NCBI RefSeq assembly: GCF_003850345.1
Contig: NZ_CP027707.1
Span: 5,766,001-5,830,000 of the forward strand
Direction of reading: 5' to 3'
Source of the DNA: Pseudomonas chlororaphis subsp. piscium
GTDB taxonomy: Bacteria > Pseudomonadota > Gammaproteobacteria > Pseudomonadales > Pseudomonadaceae
Length of the DNA stretch: 64,000 bases
Of this stretch, positions 25,163-33,215 are shown one piece after another. A model generated the notes under the pieces. That model did no database searches. It saw only the letters and a program-made list of their open reading frames with translations, and was not told where the DNA came from. Made by a program: the position numbers and the translations under genes. The stretch's first letter is position 1; each line of letters begins with the position of its first letter.

Positions 25163-26032
25163 TCACTCGTCGCAGAACAACGCCGCGATCTGCGCCCGAC
25201 TCGACGCCTGGAGTTTGGAGAAGATGTTCTGCAGGTGGGTTTTCACGGTCTTGTCGCTGATGCCGAGGATCTGGCCAATCTCCCAGTTGGTCTTGCCTCG
25301 GGCCACCCAGCGCGAAATCTCCGCTTCGCGGCTGGACAGGATGGACAACAGTTGATGGTTCGGCCCCGGGTTGTGGCGCAACAGCTTGCTGCCCAGCGCC
25401 CGGTTCAGGGCGATGTGCAGGTACGGGGCGAAGACCATCATGCGCATTTTGCTTTCATGGGCCACGCTGGCCGAGATGTTGTGAAAGAAGTAGCCGGTGA
25501 AGGTGTTGCGGTGCAATCCGGGCAGCAGGGTCCAGCCCAGATTGCGTATGCCGTGTTCGCGAAAGATCTTCGCCCACACCTGGTCCGACGAGTTGCCCAG
25601 GCGCTCCAGGGTGGTGAACTTGGGACGTCCGCAATGCTCGATGGGGTCGATGCCCAGCGGCGGAATCATGCCGTCGCGACCGACGATGGCCTTGATCAGG
25701 TCGTCGGAGACGCTGTCCGGATGAATCAGGTGCGAAAAGAACACCCGGTGCGCGCGGACCCGGCCGCTGGCGAACACGAAGTTCTCGCACGGCAGGATCT
25801 GCGGCAGCGCCAGCTGGGTCTGCTGCGTCAGCTCGGCGATGCTGCGCGCCGAGGTGATGGAGTTGAGCACGCTGGTCAGTTGCAGCCGTTGCTGGCTGTC
25901 GGTGGGCGGCAACGACAGCACCGACCGCGGGCGGCTGGCCAGCTCCAGACGCGGTTCGCAGAAGGCCGGCTGGGCGAACAGCAACGCCGCGGGTTTGGGC
26001 GCGTGCACCGGGCCGATCGATAGACTGGTCAT
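25163..26032 (-). CDS. LuxR-family transcriptional regulator of the lipid cluster
   Basis: 289 residues. The C-terminal ~65 residues are a LuxR/GerE helix-turn-helix: LLSILSSREAEISRWVARGKTNWEIGQILG then SDKTVKTHLQNIFSKLQ. The N-terminal ~200 residues do not show the conserved Trp/Tyr/Asp residues of acyl-homoserine-lactone pockets and are not a receiver domain, so the ligand is unknown; it might sense the product or a fatty precursor. Its ATG overlaps the acyl-AMP ligase stop by 4 bases, so both are made together. It is the natural candidate to bind the shared TACTCC-N4-GGMGTA palindromes before the ligase and ACP units. No luxI gene is near. Confidence 0.85.
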   Translation of the reverse strand: MTSLSIGPVHAPKPAALLFAQPAFCEPRLELASRPRSVLSLPPTDSQQRLQLTSVLNSITSARSIAELTQQTQLALPQILPCENFVFASGRVRAHRVFFSHLIHPDSVSDDLIKAIVGRDGMIPPLGIDPIEHCGRPKFTTLERLGNSSDQVWAKIFREHGIRNLGWTLLPGLHRNTFTGYFFHNISASVAHESKMRMMVFAPYLHIALNRALGSKLLRHNPGPNHQLLSILSSREAEISRWVARGKTNWEIGQILGISDKTVKTHLQNIFSKLQASSRAQIAALFCDE

Positions 26033-27870
26033 GCTTCCACAACCTGGCTGTCGAGGGTGATGTCACGCAATACCCGGCCGTTGCTCTCCACCGCGACCAC
26101 CGACTTGTCCAGCGGATGGGCTTCGGCCGGCGCCGTGCCCTCGAGTGCCGCCAGCCAGGGAGCGAACTGTTTGCGGCACTCCTGGCGCTTGATCTTGCCG
26201 CTGGAGGTACGCGGCAACGACCCGCCGAACACCAGCAACAGCACCGGCCGCGCCAGTTGGTGCTGTTGCCACAGCCGCGCCTTCAAGTCGCTGAACAGCT
26301 GCGGCAGGTCGAGGCTGCGCAAGGCACGCCGCTCGATTTCCTGGGCGATCACCACCTGCTCGCTGTCGCCGGTCTCGATGCTGAAGGCCGCGGTGCCGTC
26401 CGGGCGAAAACTGTCATGGGTGCGCAGCACGGTGTTCTCGATATCGCCGGGGTGATGGTTGACGCCATTGACGATGATCAGGTCCTTGAGCCGCCCGGTG
26501 ACGAACAGCTCGCCGTCGAGCAGGAACCCCAGGTCGCCGGTGCGAAAGTAGCGCGACCAGCCAAGCGCCGGCGGGGCCGGGCGAAAGGCCGCGGCGGTGC
26601 TCTCCGGGCGTTGCCAGTAACCGCTGGCAACGCTGTCGCCAAGGATGCAGATCTCCCCGACCCGCCCGTCCTCCAGCGGCTGTTCGGTGTGCGGGTCGCA
26701 GATGAACGGACCCTGCCCCGGAATGCCGCGGCCGCTGCTGACCAGGGTGCGCAGGCGCAGTTCGGCCTCGCTGCCCTGGCCGTCATGCAGGCGCGCCACA
26801 TTGTCCTCCAGCAAGCCGGCATGGAACTGGCGGATTACCGGCTCGCGCTTGCTGCCACCGGCGCTGACCATCAGCGTGCCCTCGGCCAGCCCATAGCAGG
26901 GAAAGGCCGAGGTGCTGGCAAAACCGGCGCGGGCGAAACGCTCATGGAAGGCGGCAATGGTCTGCGCCCGCACATGCTCGGCACCGTTGAAGGCCACCTC
27001 CCAACTGCTCAGGTCGAGGCCGGCCAGTTCTTCGTCCTTGATCTTGCGCAGGCACAATTCATAGGCGAAGTTCGGCCCACCGCTGACGGTGCCGCGGTAG
27101 GTACTGATGGCCTGCAACCAGCGCAGCGGCCGTTGCAGGAAGTGGATCGGCGCCAGCAGGGTCGAGCCGAAGCCGACGAACAAGGATTGCAGGATGCCGC
27201 CGATCAGCCCCATGTCGTGATACGGCGGCAGCCAGCTGACCAGGTGGCTGTCCTTGTGGGTCAGGAAACCGCGGCTGATGCTGCGCGAATTGTGAATCAG
27301 GTTGCCGTGGGTCACCGCCACTCCTTTGGGAATCCCGGTGGAGCCGGAGGTGTATTGCAGAAAGGCGATATCGTCCCGGGTCACAGGAACCGTCCGCCAT
27401 TGGCTGGCCAGGGCCAGGTCCAGAGTCGCCATGTCCAGTACCCGCGGACTCTCGGCCTGCCCCAGCCGGGCGAGGATGGTCGGGACATCCTCGCCACTGG
27501 CCAGCGCCGCCGTCGGCTGGCAGTCATCGATGATGCCGTCCAGCCGGTCCAGGGTCTTGGTCGCCCCCGGCGGATAAGCCGGCACCGCCACCAGCCCGGC
27601 ATATAGACAGCCCATGAAGGCGATCACATAGTCCAGGCCAGGCTTGAGCAGGATCAGCACCCTGTCCCCCGCCAGGCAATGCCCCTGCAACCGGGCCGCC
27701 GCCGCTCGGGCCGCGCGGTCCAGTTCAGAGAAGGTGATCAGGGTTTCTTCGTCTCGCCCGTTGTGCAGAAAACGATAGGCCAATCGGTCCGGGATCGTAT
27801 GGGCGTGAAGCTGCAGACATTCCGAAAAATTCGCATACGGAACGTCGCTATCGTGGTCGTTCGTAGTCAT
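26029..27870 (-). CDS. fatty acyl-AMP ligase (FAAL)
   Basis: About 613 residues, ANL superfamily, FAAL type. Visible: FLQYTSGSTGIPKGVAVTHGN (ATP loop), LVSWLPPYHDMGLIGGILQ, FAYELCLRKI, CYGLAEGTLMVS (A5 motif) and the C-terminal catalytic lysine loop LPRTSSGKIKRQEC. The DMGLIGG and YGLAEGTL wording is that of FAALs, which adenylate free fatty acids and pass them to an ACP rather than to CoA. Start uncertain: I use MTTNDHDSD at 27870; 27900 and 27939 are in-frame alternatives and none has a strong ribosome site. First gene of a two-gene unit with the LuxR regulator; it should load the ACP of 24,412-24,690. Confidence 0.9.
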   Translation of the reverse strand: MTTNDHDSDVPYANFSECLQLHAHTIPDRLAYRFLHNGRDEETLITFSELDRAARAAAARLQGHCLAGDRVLILLKPGLDYVIAFMGCLYAGLVAVPAYPPGATKTLDRLDGIIDDCQPTAALASGEDVPTILARLGQAESPRVLDMATLDLALASQWRTVPVTRDDIAFLQYTSGSTGIPKGVAVTHGNLIHNSRSISRGFLTHKDSHLVSWLPPYHDMGLIGGILQSLFVGFGSTLLAPIHFLQRPLRWLQAISTYRGTVSGGPNFAYELCLRKIKDEELAGLDLSSWEVAFNGAEHVRAQTIAAFHERFARAGFASTSAFPCYGLAEGTLMVSAGGSKREPVIRQFHAGLLEDNVARLHDGQGSEAELRLRTLVSSGRGIPGQGPFICDPHTEQPLEDGRVGEICILGDSVASGYWQRPESTAAAFRPAPPALGWSRYFRTGDLGFLLDGELFVTGRLKDLIIVNGVNHHPGDIENTVLRTHDSFRPDGTAAFSIETGDSEQVVIAQEIERRALRSLDLPQLFSDLKARLWQQHQLARPVLLLVFGGSLPRTSSGKIKRQECRKQFAPWLAALEGTAPAEAHPLDKSVVAVESNGRVLRDITLDSQVVEA

Positions 27871-27979
27871 TATTTTGTCCAGGCAGCCGTACTTAGCCAT
27901 CTCCCGCAAGGCCCGAAATCTGCGGCCTTGCGCATCCATTACGCTTGATCATCCTCTGGGAGCGCGCACTCGAAGTTAA

Positions 27980-27995
27980 TACTCCGAACGGCGTA
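27980..27995. promoter_or_regulatory. putative operator TACTCC-N4-GGCGTA between the ligase and amidase genes
   Basis: TACTCC-GAAC-GGCGTA, matching the element at 24874-24889 in 11 of 12 arm bases. It lies in the 346-base divergent region between the acyl-AMP ligase (minus) and the amidase-desaturase pair (plus), so one site could serve both directions. The region has no gene of its own. Confidence 0.5.
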
Positions 27996-28216
27996 TACCC
28001 GCAATTTCCGCCCCCGGCGCATATTCGCCTCACAGCTCGATGCATGCATGGCTTTTTGCCATACACCCTTGCAGTCATCAGCCTTTTCAAAGATGTGAAG
28101 CCGACTATCCGGGCCTGCGCAAGCCGGGCTTGTGTAACCGGCCATGTCATGAAATCCAGGCCGGAACGGGAGCGTTCCGGTTTCGCCACCAGCGTGCGCA
28201 GCACCGGGAGAACAGG

Positions 28217-29686
28217 ATGTCTTTTAGCGAATACGCCACCTTCGATGCGGTCGGCCTGGCCGACCTGGTCAGAACCAAGCAGGTACTCCCCTCCGAACTG
28301 CTGGAGGAAGCCATACGCCGCATCGAAGCTTTCAACCCGGCGGTCAACGCCGTGGTCTACAAGGCCTACGACAAGGCCCGGGCGCAGGCCGTCGAACAGG
28401 ACAAGGCGCCTGCGACGGGGGCGCTGCACGGCGTGCCGTTCCTGCTCAAGGACATCCTCGGCGACTGCCAGGACCTGCCCTCGACCCTGGCCTCGCGCAT
28501 GCTGCAAGCGCGGGTCATGCCCCAGGACTGCGAGCTGGTGAAGCGTTTTCGCCAGGCCGGACTGGTGTTCGTCGGCAAGACCAACGCCCCGGAGTTCGGC
28601 ATTCTGCCCACCACCGAAGGCGCCTTCTACGGCCCGGCGCGCAACCCGTGGAACCTGGAATATTCCACCGGCGGCTCCAGTGGTGGCGCGGCCGCCGCGG
28701 TGGCCACCGGCATGGTTCCGGCGGCCCATGGCAATGATGGCGGCGGCTCGATTCGCATTCCCGCTTCCTGCTGCGGCCTGGTCGGCCTCAAGCCGACCCG
28801 GGCGCGCAACTCCCTGGCCCCGGACTTCGGCGAGCTGCTCAGCGGCCTGCTGGACGAACATGTGCTGACCCGCAGCGTGCGCGACAGCGCCGCCCTGCTC
28901 GACGCCACCCACGGCGTGGTGCCGGGCGACCCGTACCGCGCGCCGCCCATGCAGGGGCGTTTTCTCGACCAGCTCGGCCGCGAGCCGGGGCGCCTGCGCA
29001 TCGCCTTTTCCAGCACCGACCCGGCCGGGCGGCCGCTGCACCCCGACTGCATCGCGGCGGTGGAAAGCACCGCGCGCCTGCTCGAATCCCTCGGCCACCA
29101 TGTGGAAGAAGCCGCACCGCAGCTGGACCTGCAAAGTTTTGCCGAAGCCTTCAGCGCCCTGTGGTTCTCCGGGATCGCCTTCGCCGTGGAGCTGATGAGC
29201 CTGCAACTGGGACGCGGCCCGCTGCCCGGCGAGCTGGAGAACCTGACCCAGGCCGTGCATCAACGCGGCCTCGGGGTGAGTGCGGTGGAGTACCAGATGT
29301 CCGAGCTGGTGTTGCAGCAGGTCGGCCGGGAAATGGCGCGCTTCCACCAGACCTACGATTGCTGGCTGACCCCGACCCTGGCCCGACCACCGCTGCGCAA
29401 CGGGGTGGTGGATATCCATTCCAGCGACCTGGAAAACACCTACGGCCCGCTGATCGACTACAGCCCTTTCACCGCCATCCACAACGCCTCGGGGCAACCG
29501 GCGATTTCCCTGCCGCTGCACTGGAACGCCGAGGGCCTGCCGATCGGCCTGATGCTCAGCGCCGCCTTTGGCGAGGAAAGCCTGTTGTTCCGCCTGGCCG
29601 GCCAGCTGGAGCAGGCCCGCCCGTGGAAGGACCGGCGGCCGCAGCTGTTCATGCAGCACCGCCCCCATGAAGCGGTTATCGGCTAA
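28217..29686 (+). CDS. amidase-signature family hydrolase
   Basis: 489 residues with the complete amidase-signature Ser-cisSer-Lys triad: GVPFLLKDILGD (Lys78), the Gly/Ser-rich loop YSTGGSSGGAAAAVATG (cis-Ser154) and GNDGGGSIRIPAS (Ser178). The 24-residue Ser-Ser spacing is the family standard. Members include fatty acid amide hydrolases and secondary amidases. The start at 28217 follows GGGAG; upstream in-frame extensions overlap the operator and lack a site. It is followed 14 bases later by desaturase 3, so they form a two-gene unit divergent from the ligase-regulator unit. In a fatty-amine pathway it could cut or make an N-acyl amide; direction unknown. Confidence 0.9.
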   Translation: MSFSEYATFDAVGLADLVRTKQVLPSELLEEAIRRIEAFNPAVNAVVYKAYDKARAQAVEQDKAPATGALHGVPFLLKDILGDCQDLPSTLASRMLQARVMPQDCELVKRFRQAGLVFVGKTNAPEFGILPTTEGAFYGPARNPWNLEYSTGGSSGGAAAAVATGMVPAAHGNDGGGSIRIPASCCGLVGLKPTRARNSLAPDFGELLSGLLDEHVLTRSVRDSAALLDATHGVVPGDPYRAPPMQGRFLDQLGREPGRLRIAFSSTDPAGRPLHPDCIAAVESTARLLESLGHHVEEAAPQLDLQSFAEAFSALWFSGIAFAVELMSLQLGRGPLPGELENLTQAVHQRGLGVSAVEYQMSELVLQQVGREMARFHQTYDCWLTPTLARPPLRNGVVDIHSSDLENTYGPLIDYSPFTAIHNASGQPAISLPLHWNAEGLPIGLMLSAAFGEESLLFRLAGQLEQARPWKDRRPQLFMQHRPHEAVIG

Positions 29687-29700
29687 GGAGAACAGCACCC

Positions 29701-30843
29701 ATGCGCACGCTGGACACCTCGACCGCCCCGCCTTATTGCCCTGCCGGCTCAGGCCAGGAGCAGCCTCTGCCGGGGGCCATACCCTGGCCCACCGATGGCC
29801 TGAACCGCGAGCAACTGGCGCGTCATGGCAAGGAGCTGATTCGCCAGACCCTGCCCTTCACCGTGGAAAACCGCCGCCTGAGCTGGTGGCATTTCTACTC
29901 GACGCTGCTGGTGATCGGGCTGTTTGGCGCGGCCGTGGGCATGCCGCTGTGGTGGCCGCTGCGCCTGGCGTGCGGCGTGCTGCTGGGCTTGTCCCTGGTG
30001 CGCATGTTCGTGCTGTACCACGACTACATGCACGGTGCGATTCTCAAGGGCTCGCGTTTCGCCGAGGTGTTCTTCAAGACCTTCGGCCTGCTGCTGATGG
30101 CCCCGCCGACGCTGTGGAAGCAGTCCCACGATTACCATCACGGCCACAGCTGCCAGTACGTCGGCGCGGAGCAGAACCGCCTGCCGCTGCTGTCCACCCA
30201 CACGGACCTGGGCACCTTTCCCCTGCTGTCCACCGAGGAATATGCCCGGGCCGGGCGCCTCAAGCGCTTGCGTTATCGCGTCGCCCGGCACCCGCTGATG
30301 ATCCTCCTGGCGTCATTCAGCATCTTCATTTTCAGCATCTGCATGGTGTCGCTGATCACCCAGCCGCGGCACCGACTCTGGTCGCTGCTGGCCCTGGCGC
30401 TGAACCTGGCGAGCGCCGTCGCCCTGGCGCTGCTGGCGCCGGACATCCTGCTGTACGGGGTGCTGATCCCCAGCCTGTCCGGCTCGGCGCTGGGCGCCTA
30501 CATGTTCTACTGCCAGCACAACTTCCCCGGCGTGCGTTACCCCGAGCGCGCCGACTGGGACTACGCCGCCACCGCGGTGTTCTCCTCCAGCTACATGCGC
30601 ACCGGCCCGCTGATGGCCTGGTTCACCGCCAATATCGGCTACCACCATGTGCATCACGCCAACTCGGGCATCCCCTTCTACCGCCTGCCGGAAGCCATGG
30701 CGGCGATCCCGGCATTGCAGTCGCCCATCACCACCTCGCTGCACCCGCGGGATATCTACCGCTGCCTGCGGCTCAAGCTGTGGGACCCGGCGCGCCAGCG
30801 CATGATCTCGTTCGCCGAGTTTCGCCAGCAGGCGCAACGCTGA
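29701..30843 (+). CDS. membrane di-iron fatty acid desaturase (cluster desaturase 3)
   Basis: 380 residues, three complete histidine boxes: VLYHDYMHGAIL, KQSHDYHHGHSC and GYHHVHHANSGIPFYRL. About four membrane helices between them. The wording HDYMHGAI and SGIPFYRLPEAM is that of omega-6/omega-3-type acyl-lipid desaturases (DesA-like), different from both other cluster desaturases. It is directly downstream of the amidase with AAGGAG before the ATG. Together with desaturases 1 and 2 this gives three distinct enzymes able to modify one chain at several positions, as in polyunsaturated or acetylenic lipid pathways. It ends the plus-strand side of the cluster. Confidence 0.9.
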   Translation: MRTLDTSTAPPYCPAGSGQEQPLPGAIPWPTDGLNREQLARHGKELIRQTLPFTVENRRLSWWHFYSTLLVIGLFGAAVGMPLWWPLRLACGVLLGLSLVRMFVLYHDYMHGAILKGSRFAEVFFKTFGLLLMAPPTLWKQSHDYHHGHSCQYVGAEQNRLPLLSTHTDLGTFPLLSTEEYARAGRLKRLRYRVARHPLMILLASFSIFIFSICMVSLITQPRHRLWSLLALALNLASAVALALLAPDILLYGVLIPSLSGSALGAYMFYCQHNFPGVRYPERADWDYAATAVFSSSYMRTGPLMAWFTANIGYHHVHHANSGIPFYRLPEAMAAIPALQSPITTSLHPRDIYRCLRLKLWDPARQRMISFAEFRQQAQR

Positions 30844-31056
30844 AGGAAATGCGGCGGAAGCGTTGCCCAGCGAACGCTCGCCAGGGAAGATCGGCGCCGG
30901 AATTTTCCCGCCAATCGCGGGTCAGTAGAGCCACGCCTTTTCGCACCGGTCCGTTGGTCCGTGACAATGGGGCCTCGGTCCCATAAATTAGGCGCCCTGA
31001 AAAGGCCCGGTGCTTTTCTAGCCTCATTTCCAGTTAAACGAAGTAGTGAAATATCA

Positions 31057-31761
31057 ATGTCTGATTCCAATACAGAAGAATCCGTAAACGCCTTGTCGTC
31101 CAAAGCGGAATACGAAAACGCCATCAATCTTTCACAGCACGTCTCCCAGGCCAAGACCATCAGCGAGATGGTCCTCGATGCTTTCCAGTCCACCAAGGAA
31201 AGCGACCAGATCCGCGAATTGCGCGCCGAGATCCGCCAGGCTCACGACCGCTTCGACGACGACCGCGCCTATGAACTCATGGGCCAGCTCAAGCAGCTCA
31301 AGGACGCCGAGGCCGCCGACAGCGCCGCCCTCGAAGACCTGAGCAGCAAGTTCCCGATCAGCCGCATCCTGTCCAGCTACAAGGACGATCCGAGCTTCCA
31401 GGAGCTGGTCTACGGCCTGGCGCTGAAAGTGCTGAACCAGACCCACCAGGCCATCAGCAGCCCGGGCGGTGGCAAGAGCAAGGCCTCGCGGGCCAAGAAG
31501 GAAATGGAAGTGTTCGCCATCAGCAAGGACGGCATCAGCGTCACCCTGCCGATCCGTCCGCGCTCCAAGGCCAACGTCGACCGTGAAGTCTTCGAGTTCC
31601 TCGGTTTCGCCTTTGTTGGCGAAGGCGACGAGGCAGAACTGGAAAGCGAAGTGTTCTTCGACAAGGACGGCAACGAACAGCCGGCCACCCGCAAGAACAT
31701 CGTTACCGCGATCCAGCAGCAGACCGCGTTCGAAGGCTACAGCGCTCTACAGCAGCAATAA
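31057..31761 (+). CDS. unrecognised acidic coiled-coil protein
   Basis: 234 residues beginning MSDSNTEESVNALSS. Residues ~60-115 are heptad-rich and highly charged (QIRELRAEIRQAHDRFDDDR), suggesting a coiled coil; residues ~160-234 look like a small alpha/beta domain (VFAISKDGISVTLPIRPRS, then EVFEFLGFAFVGEGDEAELESEVFFDKDGNEQPAT, split here only by wording). No membrane segment or signal. I do not recognise a family. It lies outside the lipid cluster and is monocistronic, with a REP element just after the stop. An in-frame extension back to 30961 is possible but less likely. Confidence 0.6.
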   Translation: MSDSNTEESVNALSSKAEYENAINLSQHVSQAKTISEMVLDAFQSTKESDQIRELRAEIRQAHDRFDDDRAYELMGQLKQLKDAEAADSAALEDLSSKFPISRILSSYKDDPSFQELVYGLALKVLNQTHQAISSPGGGKSKASRAKKEMEVFAISKDGISVTLPIRPRSKANVDREVFEFLGFAFVGEGDEAELESEVFFDKDGNEQPATRKNIVTAIQQQTAFEGYSALQQQ

Positions 31762-31767
31762 CCCGTA

Positions 31768-31841
31768 CCCGCGAGCTGGCTCGCGCAGAGGGCGGATTGC
31801 GCAACGGCGCAGCACGCCCCCTCAGCGGCTGGCTCCTACGA
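31768..31841. repeat. REP-type repeat pair
   Basis: CGCGAGCTGGCTCGCG and, 45 bases on, GCGGCTGGCTCCTACGAAT: a degenerate Pseudomonas REP doublet between two convergent genes. Confidence 0.6.
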
Positions 31842-31859
31842 ATGAAAGGCCGGGGCCCC

Positions 31860-33215
31860 TCAGTTGCCCCGGTAATCGGCGATGGGATACATCGCGCACA
31901 AAGCCTCGGTCTGAAGACGGAACTGCTCCTGCAACTCGGGCTCCAGGCGGTACTTCTGCTCGCTGAGGGGTGTCACCTTGTCCAATATCCGGCAAACCAG
32001 ATCGACCACTTCACGACACCCCACAGGATCGATGTAGCGTTGGGCGATGGAACCCGTGCCGATACACAAGCCATTGGCGACGAATGAAGATCGGGTTTCC
32101 CCCAGTGCGCGGTTTTTACTCACCATGATGCCGCATCGCTCCAGTGCCGAGGCGGCAATCGAACCGCTGATGCCCCCCCGCAACCTGAGCAGAATCGTGT
32201 GGTTCTCCGTCCCCCCGCCCACGACCTCGTAGTCCTGCGCCATGAATGCGCTGGCCATTGCATCGGCCGTGCTGCGAATCCGCCCCATGTAGGCGTCGAA
32301 CTCCGGGGACATCGCGTAGCCCAGCGCAGCGGCCTTGGCAGCAATCATGTTGACCGCCGGCGAGCCCTGCATCCTGGGGAATACCGCTCGCTCAAGGACA
32401 CGACTGAAGCTCGCCCTCAGGCCGGGAACCTTGGTGTCGGCGTCCCGGCCGGAAAGGATGAGGCCACCACGAGGCCCCGCGAGTTGCTTGTGGGTACAAG
32501 CGGTGGTGACGTGCGCCACGTCGATCGGGCTCGGATGCCGTCCCGTTGCGACCAGCCCGGCGATATAGGAGATGTCCGCCAGCAGGATGGCCCCGGCCTC
32601 ATCGGCAATAGCGCGAAAGCGTTGGAAGTCCACGACCCGGGAATAGGCGCTCGCACCGCAGATGATGATGCGCGGACGATGGGCGAGCGCCAGGTGGCGT
32701 ACCTCTGCGTAATCGATCACGCCCTGCGATGTGGTGCCGTAGCGGATCGCCTTGTAGTGGGTGCCCGTGAAGGCGACAGGGCTGCCGTGGGTCAGATGCC
32801 CGCCATGATCGAGGGCCATTCCGAGAATGGTGTCCCCGGGTTCGAGCAGGGCGGCAAGCACCTGGTAGTTGGCGTTCGAGGCGGAGTGTGACTGTACGCT
32901 GGCATATTGCGCCCCGAACAGCTCCCGCGCCCTGCGAATCGCCAGAGACTCGACCAGATCGACGTTCTCGCAGCCAACCTGATGGCGCTTGCCTGGTGCG
33001 CCCTCGGCGGTGACGTTGACCAGTGCCGAGGCAGACGCCGCGAGGATTCGCGGGTTGGCCGCACAGGAAGATGAAACCAGGGACAGTGTGCGGTGTTGAC
33101 GCGTGACTTCAGCGTCCAGGATCCCAGCCAGTTCGGCGTCTTCTGCTCGCAGATTCGCCAGACCTTGTCGCAGCAGGTCGGCCTGGTTCCTGAGTAGTTC
33201 TGTATAAGCTGCCAT
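31860..33215 (-). CDS. serine hydroxymethyltransferase-like PLP enzyme lacking the folate site
   Basis: 451 residues aligning over its whole length with GlyA: ENVDLVESLAIRRARELFGA, GDTILGMALDHGGHLTHGSP and the PLP lysine in CTHKQLAGPRGGLIL are kept. Residues needed for tetrahydrofolate chemistry are not: the SEN glutamate region reads SLVSSSCAANP, the Tyr-Tyr pair reads HQVGC where GlyA has YYGGC, and DMAH is DISY. So it should not be a housekeeping GlyA. By analogy with threonine transaldolases (LipK, ObiH) and other SHMT-fold enzymes, it may do retro-aldol or transaldol chemistry on a beta-hydroxy amino acid. It faces an AT-rich region and the XRE-regulator/QueC block. AAGGAAGG precedes the start. 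Confidence 0.8.
   Translation of the reverse strand: MAAYTELLRNQADLLRQGLANLRAEDAELAGILDAEVTRQHRTLSLVSSSCAANPRILAASASALVNVTAEGAPGKRHQVGCENVDLVESLAIRRARELFGAQYASVQSHSASNANYQVLAALLEPGDTILGMALDHGGHLTHGSPVAFTGTHYKAIRYGTTSQGVIDYAEVRHLALAHRPRIIICGASAYSRVVDFQRFRAIADEAGAILLADISYIAGLVATGRHPSPIDVAHVTTACTHKQLAGPRGGLILSGRDADTKVPGLRASFSRVLERAVFPRMQGSPAVNMIAAKAAALGYAMSPEFDAYMGRIRSTADAMASAFMAQDYEVVGGGTENHTILLRLRGGISGSIAASALERCGIMVSKNRALGETRSSFVANGLCIGTGSIAQRYIDPVGCREVVDLVCRILDKVTPLSEQKYRLEPELQEQFRLQTEALCAMYPIADYRGN

Noticed and set aside
14697..30843. Polyyne (protegencin/caryoynencin-type) cluster
   Set aside because: FAAL, ACP and desaturases are shared, but I see no thioesterase and no rubredoxin; instead there is an acyl-ACP reductase-aminotransferase fusion and a fused ferredoxin reductase. 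Acetylenic bonds remain possible.
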